Shown here: positions 1 to 10,462 of the stretch, piece after piece
Numbering within the stretch: the first letter of the stretch is position 1
Layout: each line of letters starts with the position of its first letter
Origin: Fragilariopsis cylindrus CCMP1102
Lineage: Eukaryota > Bacillariophyta > Bacillariophyceae > Bacillariales > Bacillariaceae
DNA length: 64,000 nt
NCBI GenBank assembly: GCA_900095095.1
Contig: FMBT01000301.1
Location: 248,001-312,000 of the forward strand
Direction: 5' to 3'
Notes under the pieces: model-generated
Database searches by the model: none
What the model saw: the letters and a program-made list of their open reading frames with translations, nothing else
Told to the model about the DNA's origin: nothing
Translations under genes and position numbers: made by a program

Positions 1-652
1 TTCAAATCCGCAACAACTTTCTTAGTCAAAATAAATTAAGGATCTTGTCGTTGGTCGAATTACCTGGATTAAATTGAATTGAATTGAATTGAATTGAATT
101 GAATCAAGTCGAATCATCATGATCCATGCGTTGTCTCTCTGATTATCGTGTAGAAGAGGAAATAGATTGCGAATCGGATGGACTTAAGGTAGTATTTATA
201 TTTTCCATTTTAAGAAACAACGATGTGGTAGCGCCATCTTGTTCTACCAAAAAAAAAGGACAATACATTTAGACTGGGATGACGATGACTGTGGAACGAA
301 ATACTACCTATTTCTAACGACATACAGTAGTTCTTTTGATGGTGTTGATGATGCTGTCAACTTGGGATCTCTATAAAACATAAGCGGTCCGTGAAGAATG
401 ATCGAATCAGTGTCGGTCTTTGTTCTTTTATGTGTATCTCATATAGTTGAACACACATCAGATTCAAATCACAAAGCTTTTTTTAATTGTGCTGAAATGA
501 GATCTAATAAGCATATGAGCGTCAATCCGCTAGTTGAAACAGGAAGAATTCAATAATTGAAGCCACTACTGTTATAATATTCAACATATTGTCTTGTTAT
601 GGAAGAATGTAATATATGAGTTAATACAATATCTCACTTCTTCTGGCATCAA
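1..652 (+). repeat. Direct repeat copy 1 (cut by window edge)
   Basis: Bases 1-652 recur at 1146-1797 with no difference I can find by eye, including the GAATT microsatellite near 72-103 and the A-run near 249. The period is 1145 bp. The left limit is unknown because the window starts inside it. No coding frame of note is seen. It could be a tandem duplication, the long terminal repeat of a very short element, or an assembly duplication. Confidence 0.9.
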
Positions 653-1145
653 CCTATTTTGGTAGCGTCATTTATCGTAAGTGCGTCTAACATACACGAT
701 GTAGGGTGGATAAGTATTGGACGTCTTCCTATTTATTGGTGTCGGTATTGTCGTCGTCGATCCTTTGATTGCTGTTCTACTAGTAACAATAATGCTGACG
801 ATAACGATTATGATGAAGATGATGATGACGACGACGACGACGACGACAACGATAGTAGTAGTAATAATAATGTTTACGATGATGATGCTGAGTATATGGC
901 TGATGCAGTATTGAATGATGTTGTTAGAATCTCATCATTTATCTTTTCATAAGAGTAATAAGCATGCAAGAAGCAACATTTTATTTTTGTTGCTTTGTGT
1001 CCCCCCCCCCCCCCCCCCGACAAACAAACAATAGTTTAGAAAGTATTCACAATAGCTATATATTTATCGGTTTTCGTCGGCAAAAATATATCGAAGGAAG
1101 GAAGAAAATAGAAGAAAAAGAAGTCGATGATAAAGTAATAACACA
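653..1145. other. Spacer between the two direct repeats
   Basis: This 493-bp stretch separates the two 652-bp repeats. It holds a GAC/GAT run (about 812-850) that would code poly-Asp, a run of about 18 C (about 1001-1018) and a purine-rich tract (about 1093-1125). The open frame across the Asp run (659-952) looks like microsatellite read-through, not a gene. Confidence 0.6.
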
Positions 1146-1797
1146 TTCAAATCCGCAACAACTTTCTTAGTCAAAATAAATTAAGGATCTTGTCGTTGGT
1201 CGAATTACCTGGATTAAATTGAATTGAATTGAATTGAATTGAATTGAATCAAGTCGAATCATCATGATCCATGCGTTGTCTCTCTGATTATCGTGTAGAA
1301 GAGGAAATAGATTGCGAATCGGATGGACTTAAGGTAGTATTTATATTTTCCATTTTAAGAAACAACGATGTGGTAGCGCCATCTTGTTCTACCAAAAAAA
1401 AAGGACAATACATTTAGACTGGGATGACGATGACTGTGGAACGAAATACTACCTATTTCTAACGACATACAGTAGTTCTTTTGATGGTGTTGATGATGCT
1501 GTCAACTTGGGATCTCTATAAAACATAAGCGGTCCGTGAAGAATGATCGAATCAGTGTCGGTCTTTGTTCTTTTATGTGTATCTCATATAGTTGAACACA
1601 CATCAGATTCAAATCACAAAGCTTTTTTTAATTGTGCTGAAATGAGATCTAATAAGCATATGAGCGTCAATCCGCTAGTTGAAACAGGAAGAATTCAATA
1701 ATTGAAGCCACTACTGTTATAATATTCAACATATTGTCTTGTTATGGAAGAATGTAATATATGAGTTAATACAATATCTCACTTCTTCTGGCATCAA
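1146..1797 (+). repeat. Direct repeat copy 2
   Basis: Second copy of the 652-bp repeat. It diverges from copy 1 after the shared GCATCAA: copy 1 continues CCTATTTTGG and copy 2 TTTTTTTGAT. It lies about 220 bp upstream of the next gene, so its right part could supply upstream sequence to that gene. Confidence 0.9.
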
Positions 1798-2020
1798 TTT
1801 TTTTGATACTAATCTAATATTCGGTAGATCGTGGTCGCGCGATGAAACGCCCTGCTCCGATCTCGCAACGTGTTGGCGTTTCCACGGTCACATTCTTCGT
1901 TTCGGTTCTAAAGAGGCATGCTGCTATCGTAGTTTATTGTTGTTGAAAACAAGTCTCATAATCTCGCCAGTGTCGCTTTTCAATTTAAAATAATTCAACA
2001 ACATCCCAAACATCAACACG

Positions 2021-2590
2021 ATGACAAAGACATCTCCCAAATCCAAGAAGAAGTCTCCCGTCAAGGCCAAGGTTCCCGCCGACAAGGCCAAAAAGGGCAA
2101 GGCCACTTCCAAGAACCAGCTCCTCGGTGTCATTGCTCAGCTTGCTCCCTTGCACAAAGGAAAACCTCCTCGTGATTTTGTGGCCCGTCGTGCTGGATAC
2201 GGACGCGGAGACAATGCCTCCTTCAAGAAAGCCCTCTCTCGTGCCAAAAAGCGTGACCATGTTGATCTTTCGGACAAGATGGTCGTCTTTTTGACCGATT
2301 TGGGTCGCGACGAAGCGGGAAATGCTCCCGAGGTCGAAACGAACAAGCAAGCTCAAGAAACCATCCTTAGCGAACTGACGGCTAAGATGAAGACTGTCTT
2401 TGAGATTCTCCAAGACGGGAAGGTACATCAGCGCTTGTCTCTCGCCAAGACCCTCGACTATGCCAGCGCGAAGGAGCAGGGCTTTAAAAAGCTGTTGGAT
2501 CGCATTCGTCTGAAGGGATATCTCGACAACGTGGACAAGGAATCGGTTCAGCTTTCGGATACTTGCTACCCCAACGGTCGTGTTGAGTAG
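2021..2590 (+). CDS. Basic protein with two tandem winged-helix-like modules
   Basis: A single-exon 189-aa protein. The first 30 residues are a Lys/Pro/Ala-rich, histone H1-like tail (KSKKKSPVKAK). Two similar modules follow. Module 1 (about 35-105) runs from LAPLHKGKPPRDFVARRAGY through FKKALSRAKKR to VVFLTDLGR. Module 2 (about 122-185) runs from FEILQDGKVHQRLSLAKTL through FKKLLDRIRLKG to VQLSD. The shared pattern 'GK..R...A...Y......FKK.L.R......D' suggests an internal duplication. The ATG is preceded by AACACG. Third codon positions are mostly C or G (AAG, GCC, CTC), unlike the AT-rich neighbours, which fits high expression. A chromatin or DNA-binding role is inference from charge and fold pattern; I do not recognise a named family. 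Confidence 0.85.
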   Translation: MTKTSPKSKKKSPVKAKVPADKAKKGKATSKNQLLGVIAQLAPLHKGKPPRDFVARRAGYGRGDNASFKKALSRAKKRDHVDLSDKMVVFLTDLGRDEAGNAPEVETNKQAQETILSELTAKMKTVFEILQDGKVHQRLSLAKTLDYASAKEQGFKKLLDRIRLKGYLDNVDKESVQLSDTCYPNGRVE

Positions 2591-3280
2591 ATGAGTAGAC
2601 GTGTGATGATGGTGGTGGCGGCGACGAGAAAGAGCTGCGAGCGCGATGGTAGGAATGCCGAACGTTCCTATTACCATTCGTTCGTTTGGTCAATGATTTA
2701 CAGCTGCTAGAGCGAGGCGATAAATATATTAGACATAAACCCATGCACTATCAGATCTATTCTAATAGCTAGCTTCACTAATAGAGTGCAATACAATACA
2801 TGCATTTCCTCGCTAACGTGCATACCACTGCACTCCACAAGCTACTATCCATTCAACACTGTACTGTGCCATATCTTGCTAGCTGCCTACGCACGTATTC
2901 ACACATTTCGTTGGGCATTCGTACTGTGCAGGCTGATCGTGTTTTGACGAGAAGGAGAAGAAGAAGAATAGGAAAAAAAAGAGAAAAAAAACTCGTGCCA
3001 GTATAATCATGAATAATTCTCTGGAATACATAAACAGCAGCGTTAACATCGTTGATGCGGCAAACCATATGAGCGTTTCCGACAAAGACGACGCTTCATA
3101 AGCAGCAACAGTATGACGCTAATATTAATGCTTACGCATACGATAACACCAATTACGGGTTATAACCCCTGACTCCCCGTGATAATAGTAATGAAGTCCT
3201 CCCAATAACAGCGGAATATGACAACGACAATTGCGAGATCATTACATCGGATCAAATGTTAACAAGGAACAACGATAGAA
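2591..3280. other. Intergenic, no gene seen
   Basis: This interval has scattered short frames only. A short open frame starts at the ATG at 3009 and runs about 30 codons to a stop. Poly-purine runs lie at about 2950-2990. I see no conserved protein and no RNA gene. Confidence 0.5.
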
Positions 3281-4048
3281 ATGGCTTCAAGAAGAGAAGC
3301 AACAACAACAACAACAGTAATAACACGAGCAATAATATCAGTTAATAATACAAGTATGACGGAAGATGATCAGACGCGCGTGCTAATCACGCGAAGCATA
3401 GATTCAAAAAGTGACGGTATTTTTGTAGATGAGATAACAAGTACGAACGATTCTTCTTTTTCACGCAACGCGCCATCACCAATTATTTTCAAACCAAACC
3501 TGAGTCCGATGCCCGTGTTTCACGCAACGCGCCATAACCAATTATTTTCAAAGCTGAGACTGATGCCTGGTTTGTTCTTTCTACAACGACGATGTTTGGC
3601 GCAAACAACGAATCCTCACCAAGCAAAAAATCTCCATCTCTCCACGAATCTAGAATCGAATCAGCAAAAAAAGTTTATAAAAAGCGGTATTTTACGACCA
3701 GAAGATAACAACAAGTACGAACGATTCTTCTTTTCACTTAACAACGCGGCATCACCAATTATTTTCAAACCTGAGGCTGATGCCTGTGTTCCACGCAAAC
3801 AACGAATCAATCCCCACCATGCAGAAAATCTCCATCTCTCCACGAATCAGCAAAAAAAGTTCATAAAAAGTGACAAGGCATCATCAGTGGCGATGAAGAA
3901 TCTCACATATTCAGTATCACTGATTCCTCTTTACGAAAAACTGATCAGCAAAAACACAAAAATGTCTGACGGCTTCGTACAACAACAACAGCAAAGACAA
4001 AAACATAATAGACAAACAACCACAACCACAACAACAACATACTTATAA
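3281..4048 (+). CDS. Hypothetical repeat-containing low-complexity protein
   Basis: A 255-aa open frame with an ATG start. It opens with Thr runs and ends with Gln and Thr runs (QQQQQ, TTTTTTTT). The middle is built of repeated segments: PIIFKP occurs twice, and NLHLSTN followed by QQKKFIKS occurs twice. At DNA level this is a duplicated block (see the repeat at 3430-3877). I recognise no domain. The frame being kept through imperfect copies gives mild support for coding, but the ORF could also be fortuitous in a tandem-repeat region. It lies 64 bp before the next ORF, on the same strand in another frame. I see no convincing splice pair joining them. Confidence 0.35.
   Translation: MASRREATTTTTVITRAIISVNNTSMTEDDQTRVLITRSIDSKSDGIFVDEITSTNDSSFSRNAPSPIIFKPNLSPMPVFHATRHNQLFSKLRLMPGLFFLQRRCLAQTTNPHQAKNLHLSTNLESNQQKKFIKSGILRPEDNNKYERFFFSLNNAASPIIFKPEADACVPRKQRINPHHAENLHLSTNQQKKFIKSDKASSVAMKNLTYSVSLIPLYEKLISKNTKMSDGFVQQQQQRQKHNRQTTTTTTTTYL
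3430..3877 (+). repeat. Imperfect tandem duplication inside the ORF
   Basis: Two copies of a block containing CCAATTATTTTCAAA, ATCTCCATCTCTCCACGAAT and CAGCAAAAAAAGTT: about 3430-3695 and about 3704-3877. The first copy holds an extra internal copy of the 'cgcgccat.accaattattttcaaa' part (about 3519-3560). The copies differ by point changes and small indels. Confidence 0.75.
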
Positions 4049-4112
4049 TCCATAACAAGATTCGAACACGAAAGCTAAAACACCTACAACTACATTCACA
4101 AACAACAACATC

Positions 4113-4676
4113 ATGATGGCGAATACACATCACCAGGTAACAAGTTTTTTACCCCGATCTTGTTCAAGATCAATTGCTATTAATAAACGTTCACGTCCTG
4201 ATTATGGCAGTGGTGTGTACGACGACGAAACAAATATAATGAGGGATACAAATACATCTCTACATCAACAGCAGCAACAAGAACAACAACAACAAGAGGG
4301 TCGTGAAGGAAACGAAATGTATGATTACGCTACGTGGAGGATGTACAATCGAATTGTTGATTATCGTCGAAGAAATAATAATAGTAGTAGTGGACGTCAA
4401 TCTCATCAACAGCAACTTTCGTCGTCAAATCAAAAGAATAGAATAAACAATTCTCCATCTTCCTCTTCAAGCAGCACATCGAGATCCACCTTATGCTTTT
4501 CTGGTAAAGGGATAATATCAAGAAGCGGTGATGATGTTACAAGTAGTACATATAGTAGTGGATTAGCATCATCGATGATGTATAGTCACGACGTTCCTTC
4601 AAGTGAGTACTACTATCCAAGTGATGATGATGGATACGAAAGCGGTAGTGATGAAATTTTTGATCTTGAATTGTAA
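4113..4676 (+). CDS. Hypothetical protein with an ATWRMYNRI motif
   Basis: A single-exon 187-aa protein rich in Ser, Asn and Gln. Around residues 70-90 it holds YDYATWRMYNRIVDYRRRN, a short aromatic and basic block between low-complexity stretches. It ends with an acidic Tyr-rich tail (YYYPSDDDGYESGSDEIFD). From memory, similar 'TWRMY.RI' blocks recur in many diatom proteins of unknown function; this is not checked. I see no signal peptide or membrane span. A nuclear or regulatory role would be a guess from composition. Confidence 0.6.
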   Translation: MMANTHHQVTSFLPRSCSRSIAINKRSRPDYGSGVYDDETNIMRDTNTSLHQQQQQEQQQQEGREGNEMYDYATWRMYNRIVDYRRRNNNSSSGRQSHQQQLSSSNQKNRINNSPSSSSSSTSRSTLCFSGKGIISRSGDDVTSSTYSSGLASSMMYSHDVPSSEYYYPSDDDGYESGSDEIFDLEL

Positions 4677-6019
4677 TTTTTTTCAAAGATCGACGGGAGC
4701 CATACATATACAATACACACACGCTAAGATAATCCAAATATATACTGTACATAAATAGAAAGCAACAAAAGCAGAATGATATAAATTAAAATGAAATCTA
4801 GAAACACACATCATAGAGTTTAAAGATTATAAATAAGTTAAACTATTAAAATAAAAACATCATTGCTCTAACAATTAGTCTACTACTTTTATCTAGCTAG
4901 CAATAATAACATCCTCCGTTCCTCAATCTATCCTAGAACAGCTAAACGCATAGCCTACGACTGTACTGCAGAGTAGCAAGTCCTTTCGCGGTATTACGGT
5001 ATCACGGTGAGGCATGCAGAGGCAGTTCACAGTACAGATGAAAAAAAGTGTAGATTCATTCGATTGATTGATTCGCTCTGGGTTCGGAGTCATTATTTTT
5101 GATTGGCAACTGCCAATGATTCATTCATTCATTAAAATTTAAAGCAATAAATAAGTATTCCCGAACGATTGATTGGTGGGTAATCCACTGGTGATTGTTC
5201 TCTACGACCCAGTCATATGACATCATATAAGTTCCTTTAAATCAATTTTGAAATAGTACTGTAGAAGAACATACAATTTTATACGTTTGACGTCAACTGT
5301 AAACCAAAAACAGCGCACCTATTAATGAATCAATCGCGTCAAGTCAACCACAGCCATCCATTTCTCGTAATGGCGCACGTACATTCCTAGTATCTTTTAT
5401 CGAGATCATCAGTGTGTAGGGCGGGCAGGCACGTGTTGTTGTGGAAAACTGCAGTAAAGTACAGTACTGTAGTTAATTAAGTCAGTAAGTAGGTGGGGTG
5501 AGATTTATTTTTTTACTCTTTTCTACAAAATTAAATCCTGTCACTTTTTAATATATATCATCAATGCTTTATACCACATCACAGGCAAGTCCCCATCCAA
5601 GCAGATTATAGATAATAATGTTTACGGTACGGTACATGCCCGTCTATGCTGATCCATCTCATGAGAGAGCACACAGTAGTAACAGAACAACAATAAAATA
5701 GAAACAAGAAAAATACCTAGCAAGTTAGTTAGCAACTAGAACACGGCTGTACGGTACGGTAGGTGTATGCAAATATAAGGAAAAACAAATGGACAAACAC
5801 GTACTGTACAGTACAGTACAGTATCCTACAGTACGTAGTGTGCGTATATAGTCAAAAAAAAAGTAGCTATAGAAAAATCAATTTAATTAATTATTGTCAT
5901 ACGTACGTACTTGAAGTACGTACATACGTCCAAATAAATATCAATATGCATGTCATGTCATTACTGCTTGATGATGATGGATAATGATGATGTTACGTTT
6001 TGTTGTTGTTGTTTCCTTA
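4677..6019. other. Intergenic region rich in GTAC-type palindromes
   Basis: No gene is seen in 1.3 kb. It carries many copies of short palindromic words: GTACAGTACTGTAG near 5460, ACGGTACGGTAC near 5626 and 5750, GTACAGTACAGTACAGTA near 5806-5822, and ACGTACGTAC near 5900. The same words occur in other intergenic stretches of the window. The region lies 3' of both flanking genes (plus-strand gene to the left, minus-strand gene to the right). Confidence 0.55.
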
Positions 6020-9000
6020 TTAGCCTGTTGTTATCCAATCAAATGTACGATCCCATGTTTCATATCCAAGTCTTGTTATTTTAACAGGATGAATCACAGA
6101 ATAAATATATGATGGCGATGACAATGATGATGACAATGATAATTCACTGTCACTGGCAGCCTTGTCACTAGCATTGTCAGTATACCTATTTCTAGTAGTC
6201 CTAGCACATTGTTCTATCATAGATAAAGTACCTCTAATACTGACATAATCCCAACTTGTACATAAATTAATTGATTTTAGTTCAATTATTTCAACAGTAC
6301 TAGTATTTTCAGCCGTAGCGGTAGTAGTAGTAGCTGTAGCTGTAGTAGCTGTATTATCATTATCATCATTATCATCATTTACCTTACTTTTTTTTCGTTT
6401 TTGGATTTTTTGTTCTTTTGAATTTTGTTGTTCTTCTTCGTCTTCTTCTTCGTCTGATCGTTTTATTTTCAATAATTCATTGATAATGATTGGAAAACCA
6501 CATTCTAAGAATACATTATGATCAATTAATATTTGTGCTATATCCATATATTCTTTTGTTAGACTTGTTGGTATATACAAAAAATCACTTTGTGCTCTTA
6601 TTGGTACTGTAAAATAAAAATCATCACCTCTATCATCAATACTATTACTAGAATGATTCATATATTTATAAGATCGTAGATCATTTGTAACATTAATCAT
6701 GGTATGTAAACATAACCAATTAAATTCCCAAGACTCTAATGAATATAATAATTCAGTTGGATTATCAGTATAAAAACCATTTACTTTTGTAAAATAGGTT
6801 TTATTATTTTTGAGTGATGGAGGATGGATACGATAGGAATATCTTGATATCATATCATCAGCCTCAGCCTCAACATCAGCATAAGCAGCATTAAGATTAT
6901 TATAATTGATATCATCAGCATCATCATCATCATCATTACTAGTGATAGTACTTTCATCATGAGTTGCTAATATAGTGGTTTCTTTATTAATACCATCAAA
7001 TATATTTGTGACATTCACAAACATATCATCATGAACGTACAATGCACCTTTAATTTTAGACTGACTAGTTGATTTAGTAGTACTATTCTTATTCTTGTAA
7101 TACTCTTGTTTTAATGTTATTAATAAATTATCCATTGGTGATATATACCCTTTATCATACTTTAAATTCGGGTTCGGGGAATCGGCTGGATGGATAATGG
7201 GTGTTGATCGTGTCGAATAGATATTAATAGAATGTTTTTCTCGAAGATGTTTTACAAGAGTAGTTGAAAATGGACCACGGATTTGGACATGATGAAATTT
7301 TTGTTTCCATTTTTGAACCCAAAATAATAAATCGGTTATTATCGTTTCATTTAACAACAAAACTTCATTCTCATATTGCTGTTGGTCTTGTTGTTGAAGT
7401 TGTTGTTGTCCAGTTAGAATATGTTGTTTATCATTATTAATATAATAATTTCCAAAATTATATTGTCCCATTAAAATCACATCTTTAATTGTTTGATGTT
7501 CATTTTTTTGTAATGTTGGAAAGATATATCCAATTTCTGTTAAAGCTAATAACCATAATTGCATGGACTGAATATCATCTATACCAATATAATCACGTTC
7601 ATATAGATCAATCCATAAACATTCCATATACGATTGGAGTTGTATTTGTGTTTCATTATTGTCATTATCATCATTGTCATTGTCAGTACTAGTATGAGTA
7701 TACGTCCAGTCATTTAAAAATTGTAGTAATGACGATGTTTTATAATATAAATCTTCTTCAGCAGTCATATCAGCAATAATGTTGTGTTCATTTCGTTCCT
7801 GTCTAATATCAGGTGGTAATATAATTATTTTTAATCCATTCCCACCCGTACTTGAACTTGTACCTGACGTACTAGACGTACTTGTACTCCCACCAATGCC
7901 ACTGCTAGTAATAGTAGTAGATGTACTAGATGTATCAATATCACGAAAAATTCTTTGTGAAAAGTAAGATCGCCATATATCGGAGACACGTCCCTTTACA
8001 CTAATTGGTAACAACATTGCCCATAATGCTTTGTACGTATGTAGTGTTGCTTGTGCATTATATGGTATAAATGTTGTATGGATTGGTACCATTAAGGATC
8101 CAGTTGTTCGAGTTTGTTTTTGTTTTTGATTTTTCTCACTTGAAGTAGCAGTAGAATCAGACTCATATTGAATAGTATAAGGATGTCTTTGAAAATGGAT
8201 AGGTAATGGATGTACTAATCGATGTATGGCATCCAGATCCGGATTTTGATTGGCAACATATTGCATTACACCAATTTCTTTTTGTATATCTATTACATTA
8301 TTTGCATTAGTACTGTCAGAATTTTCATACAGTATCCGACCTTGGGTTGCTTTATTTTGTATTTCATTTAATGGAAAACCTCTGGGCCATGAATTTTCGA
8401 TTGGTATTGATATTGGTATTGCAGTAGACGATGAACTCGAACTCGAACTCGAACTTGAACTCGATGTAGTAGTTGTTGTGGATGCACCCATAAGTGCATG
8501 ATGATTCAATACAATTGGTCCAGTCACAATCCTACTGGCACCAGATAAATGAGTGGTATTAGATATTGGTGGTAATACTATATCGTTGTTATTGTTGTTG
8601 TCATTATTGTTTTCGTTATTGTCCTCATCATCGCTAGTACTACCAACCTCGCTACTTAATGGTAATAAATTATCATCATCAAAATCAAATATCAATGTTG
8701 CACCATGTTGAATAGCATATAAATACCCCAAATTTTTACGTCCAAAATGTTGATAGGGTAGTTGATTTAGAAATTGACTCACGTAAGAAGCTGTATCGCT
8801 TGTACTACTTTTTGTTGCTTCATTTTCAGAAGAAATCCAGTTCATTTGATCCTTGACAGATAAAAATATTATAATATTGTCGTTCACGACTGGAGTTTTC
8901 GTCATTACATCTAATTTTTTCATATAATCCTTCGGTGTTGTTGTATCCGCCACAATGACTGTACACCACTTATTAGTATTGTCATTATTGTCACTATTAC

Positions 9001-9493
9001 CAATTTGTATTTGTGTAGCTCTTCGTACAGCTTCACTTGGTTCATATATGGTTGTTACTACACACCAATTTGTACAATTATTATATTCCTTGTTCTTGTC
9101 CTTGTTGTTAGTGTTATCATTGTCATTGTTTTTGTTTTTCTCAGTAACGTTAGTCGTACTCGTCGTAGTATTAAAATAACGTGGTCCATTATATTTACGA
9201 ATTATATCCCCTTTAAATAGTATCCCAGTGGCGCCTGAATTTTTTGCGTTATTTATGAAATCTTCTGCTTTTACTGTTGTTGTTGTTGTTGTTGTTGTTG
9301 TTGTGAAGTTATTTTTTGATATCGTTGATGATGATTGATTCAAGTAATATTTATTCATTAACAAATATAATGGAGCAAAACAAAAACATAAAAGGGCGAC
9401 AATTGAAATACATTTGTCTCTTCGTCGTTGTCGTTGTCGTTGTTTACTAATAAAACTGCTCGTATTATTATTATTATTATTTTTCATCATCAT
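6020..9493 (-). CDS. STELLO/DUF288-like Golgi glycosyltransferase-like protein
   Basis: A single-exon 1157-aa protein beginning MMMKNNNNNN. After a short basic tail comes one membrane span (about 28-46, CISIVALLCFCFAPLYLLM), giving type II topology. The DUF288/STELLO core follows: NWCVVTTIYEPSEAV (about 142), WCTVIVADTTTPKDY, FLSVKDQ, and HFGRKNLGYLYAIQHGA followed by FDFDDDN (about 249-276). The last is the likely nucleotide-sugar/metal site. In plants STELLO proteins act in the Golgi and control cellulose-synthase complex assembly; a role in cell-surface glycan assembly here is inference. Many Thr, Ser, Asn and Asp runs are inserted between conserved blocks. The C-terminal half contains weaker blocks such as ECLWIDLYERDYIG. 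Confidence is high for the family, low for the substrate. Confidence 0.85.
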   Translation of the reverse strand: MMMKNNNNNNTSSFISKQRQRQRRRDKCISIVALLCFCFAPLYLLMNKYYLNQSSSTISKNNFTTTTTTTTTTVKAEDFINNAKNSGATGILFKGDIIRKYNGPRYFNTTTSTTNVTEKNKNNDNDNTNNKDKNKEYNNCTNWCVVTTIYEPSEAVRRATQIQIGNSDNNDNTNKWCTVIVADTTTPKDYMKKLDVMTKTPVVNDNIIIFLSVKDQMNWISSENEATKSSTSDTASYVSQFLNQLPYQHFGRKNLGYLYAIQHGATLIFDFDDDNLLPLSSEVGSTSDDEDNNENNNDNNNNNDIVLPPISNTTHLSGASRIVTGPIVLNHHALMGASTTTTTSSSSSSSSSSSSSTAIPISIPIENSWPRGFPLNEIQNKATQGRILYENSDSTNANNVIDIQKEIGVMQYVANQNPDLDAIHRLVHPLPIHFQRHPYTIQYESDSTATSSEKNQKQKQTRTTGSLMVPIHTTFIPYNAQATLHTYKALWAMLLPISVKGRVSDIWRSYFSQRIFRDIDTSSTSTTITSSGIGGSTSTSSTSGTSSSTGGNGLKIIILPPDIRQERNEHNIIADMTAEEDLYYKTSSLLQFLNDWTYTHTSTDNDNDDNDNNETQIQLQSYMECLWIDLYERDYIGIDDIQSMQLWLLALTEIGYIFPTLQKNEHQTIKDVILMGQYNFGNYYINNDKQHILTGQQQLQQQDQQQYENEVLLLNETIITDLLFWVQKWKQKFHHVQIRGPFSTTLVKHLREKHSINIYSTRSTPIIHPADSPNPNLKYDKGYISPMDNLLITLKQEYYKNKNSTTKSTSQSKIKGALYVHDDMFVNVTNIFDGINKETTILATHDESTITSNDDDDDADDINYNNLNAAYADVEAEADDMISRYSYRIHPPSLKNNKTYFTKVNGFYTDNPTELLYSLESWEFNWLCLHTMINVTNDLRSYKYMNHSSNSIDDRGDDFYFTVPIRAQSDFLYIPTSLTKEYMDIAQILIDHNVFLECGFPIIINELLKIKRSDEEEDEEEQQNSKEQKIQKRKKSKVNDDNDDNDNTATTATATTTTATAENTSTVEIIELKSINLCTSWDYVSIRGTLSMIEQCARTTRNRYTDNASDKAASDSELSLSSSLSSPSYIYSVIHPVKITRLGYETWDRTFDWITTG

Positions 9494-9529
9494 TCGTTGT
9501 AGTTATAAATGAAATAAACTGTCTTATCT

Positions 9530-9530
<1 letters not shown>

Positions 9531-9578
<48 letters not shown>
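9531..9578 (-). promoter_or_regulatory. GA dinucleotide tract upstream of the STELLO-like gene
   Basis: A TC run on the plus strand, so GA in the sense of the minus-strand gene, starts about 40 bp upstream of the ATG at 9493. It probably lies in the 5' UTR or core promoter. Sense-strand GA tracts also precede the genes starting at 26757 and 41114. Confidence 0.4.
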
Positions 9579-10462
9579 TGTCTACTAATGCGTCCGTTGT
9601 CTTCTACTACAGAGTAACAGTCGATTATTGATACTGCTGCACAAAGAATAATGTCTTCTCTTCTCGTCGTTGTCGATATTTTGATTTGTGTGTCCGACGT
9701 ACAAGTAGTACAGTAACAACCGTAGTGTGATCTAAGGCTTAATTGAGCGTGAATGAAAATGTTACGGCGAAACTGTTCCATCATCCAGGGGTCATAAAAA
9801 GAGGGGGGCGAAACGGCATCCGTCCGTCGTCCGCGCGCTCGTAAAAATCATATCAAAATTTAAAATATTATTCAACAAATTTTGTGCACGCGCTGCACCA
9901 ACATGAAGATTAAAGAAGATATTCATTTCTTGATACCACACAGATCAAAGTTATGTTATAGACGAAGAGGATATAACTTGGTAAATGACTGGACCTGAAT
10001 ATCGGTCTTGAACTAGGAACAGTAATTAAGAGGACAAAATTTGGGACAAAACTCGGTACGCCGCTCGAATCGAGACTTGTAGGAACAGAGGTAGGAGAAA
10101 CACTCGAATCGAGAACGAAGCGGCGACGAAAACGACAACGATTTCTCAATTATCACATCTTCAACTGAAGAGGAGAGGTCATCAATCGATACGATGCTAG
10201 ACCCGAAGATCTGAGACCATTCCAAGGCGAGTGCAACATCTCTGATGCTAGGTTCCGGACGAAACTTGGAAATGTACTTGCAAAATACTTTCACAACGAT
10301 CATCTTGTAGGACATGCATACCTCATTGATACTATTGAGCAGTGAAAAGGAGAGAGTATGTGGTAGCTTATTGGCAAAAATTCCGGACCCTACACCCAGG
10401 CAGGATCTTCTTGCTACTACTGCAAGTAGGAGTACATGGAAGCGATACGAAATCTTAAATAA
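9579..10462. other. Intergenic, mostly unassigned
   Basis: No complete gene is recognised. From about 10025 to 10460 the plus strand has several interrupted stretches of plausible protein (for example 10314-10541, containing TWKRYEILNKQF), in different frames and ending near the better frame at 10463. I read this as the 5' part of a decayed gene, or as chance. Confidence 0.35.

Noticed and set aside
659-952. 97-codon frame with a poly-Asp stretch
   Set aside because: Driven by a GAC/GAT microsatellite in the spacer between two repeats; no domain.
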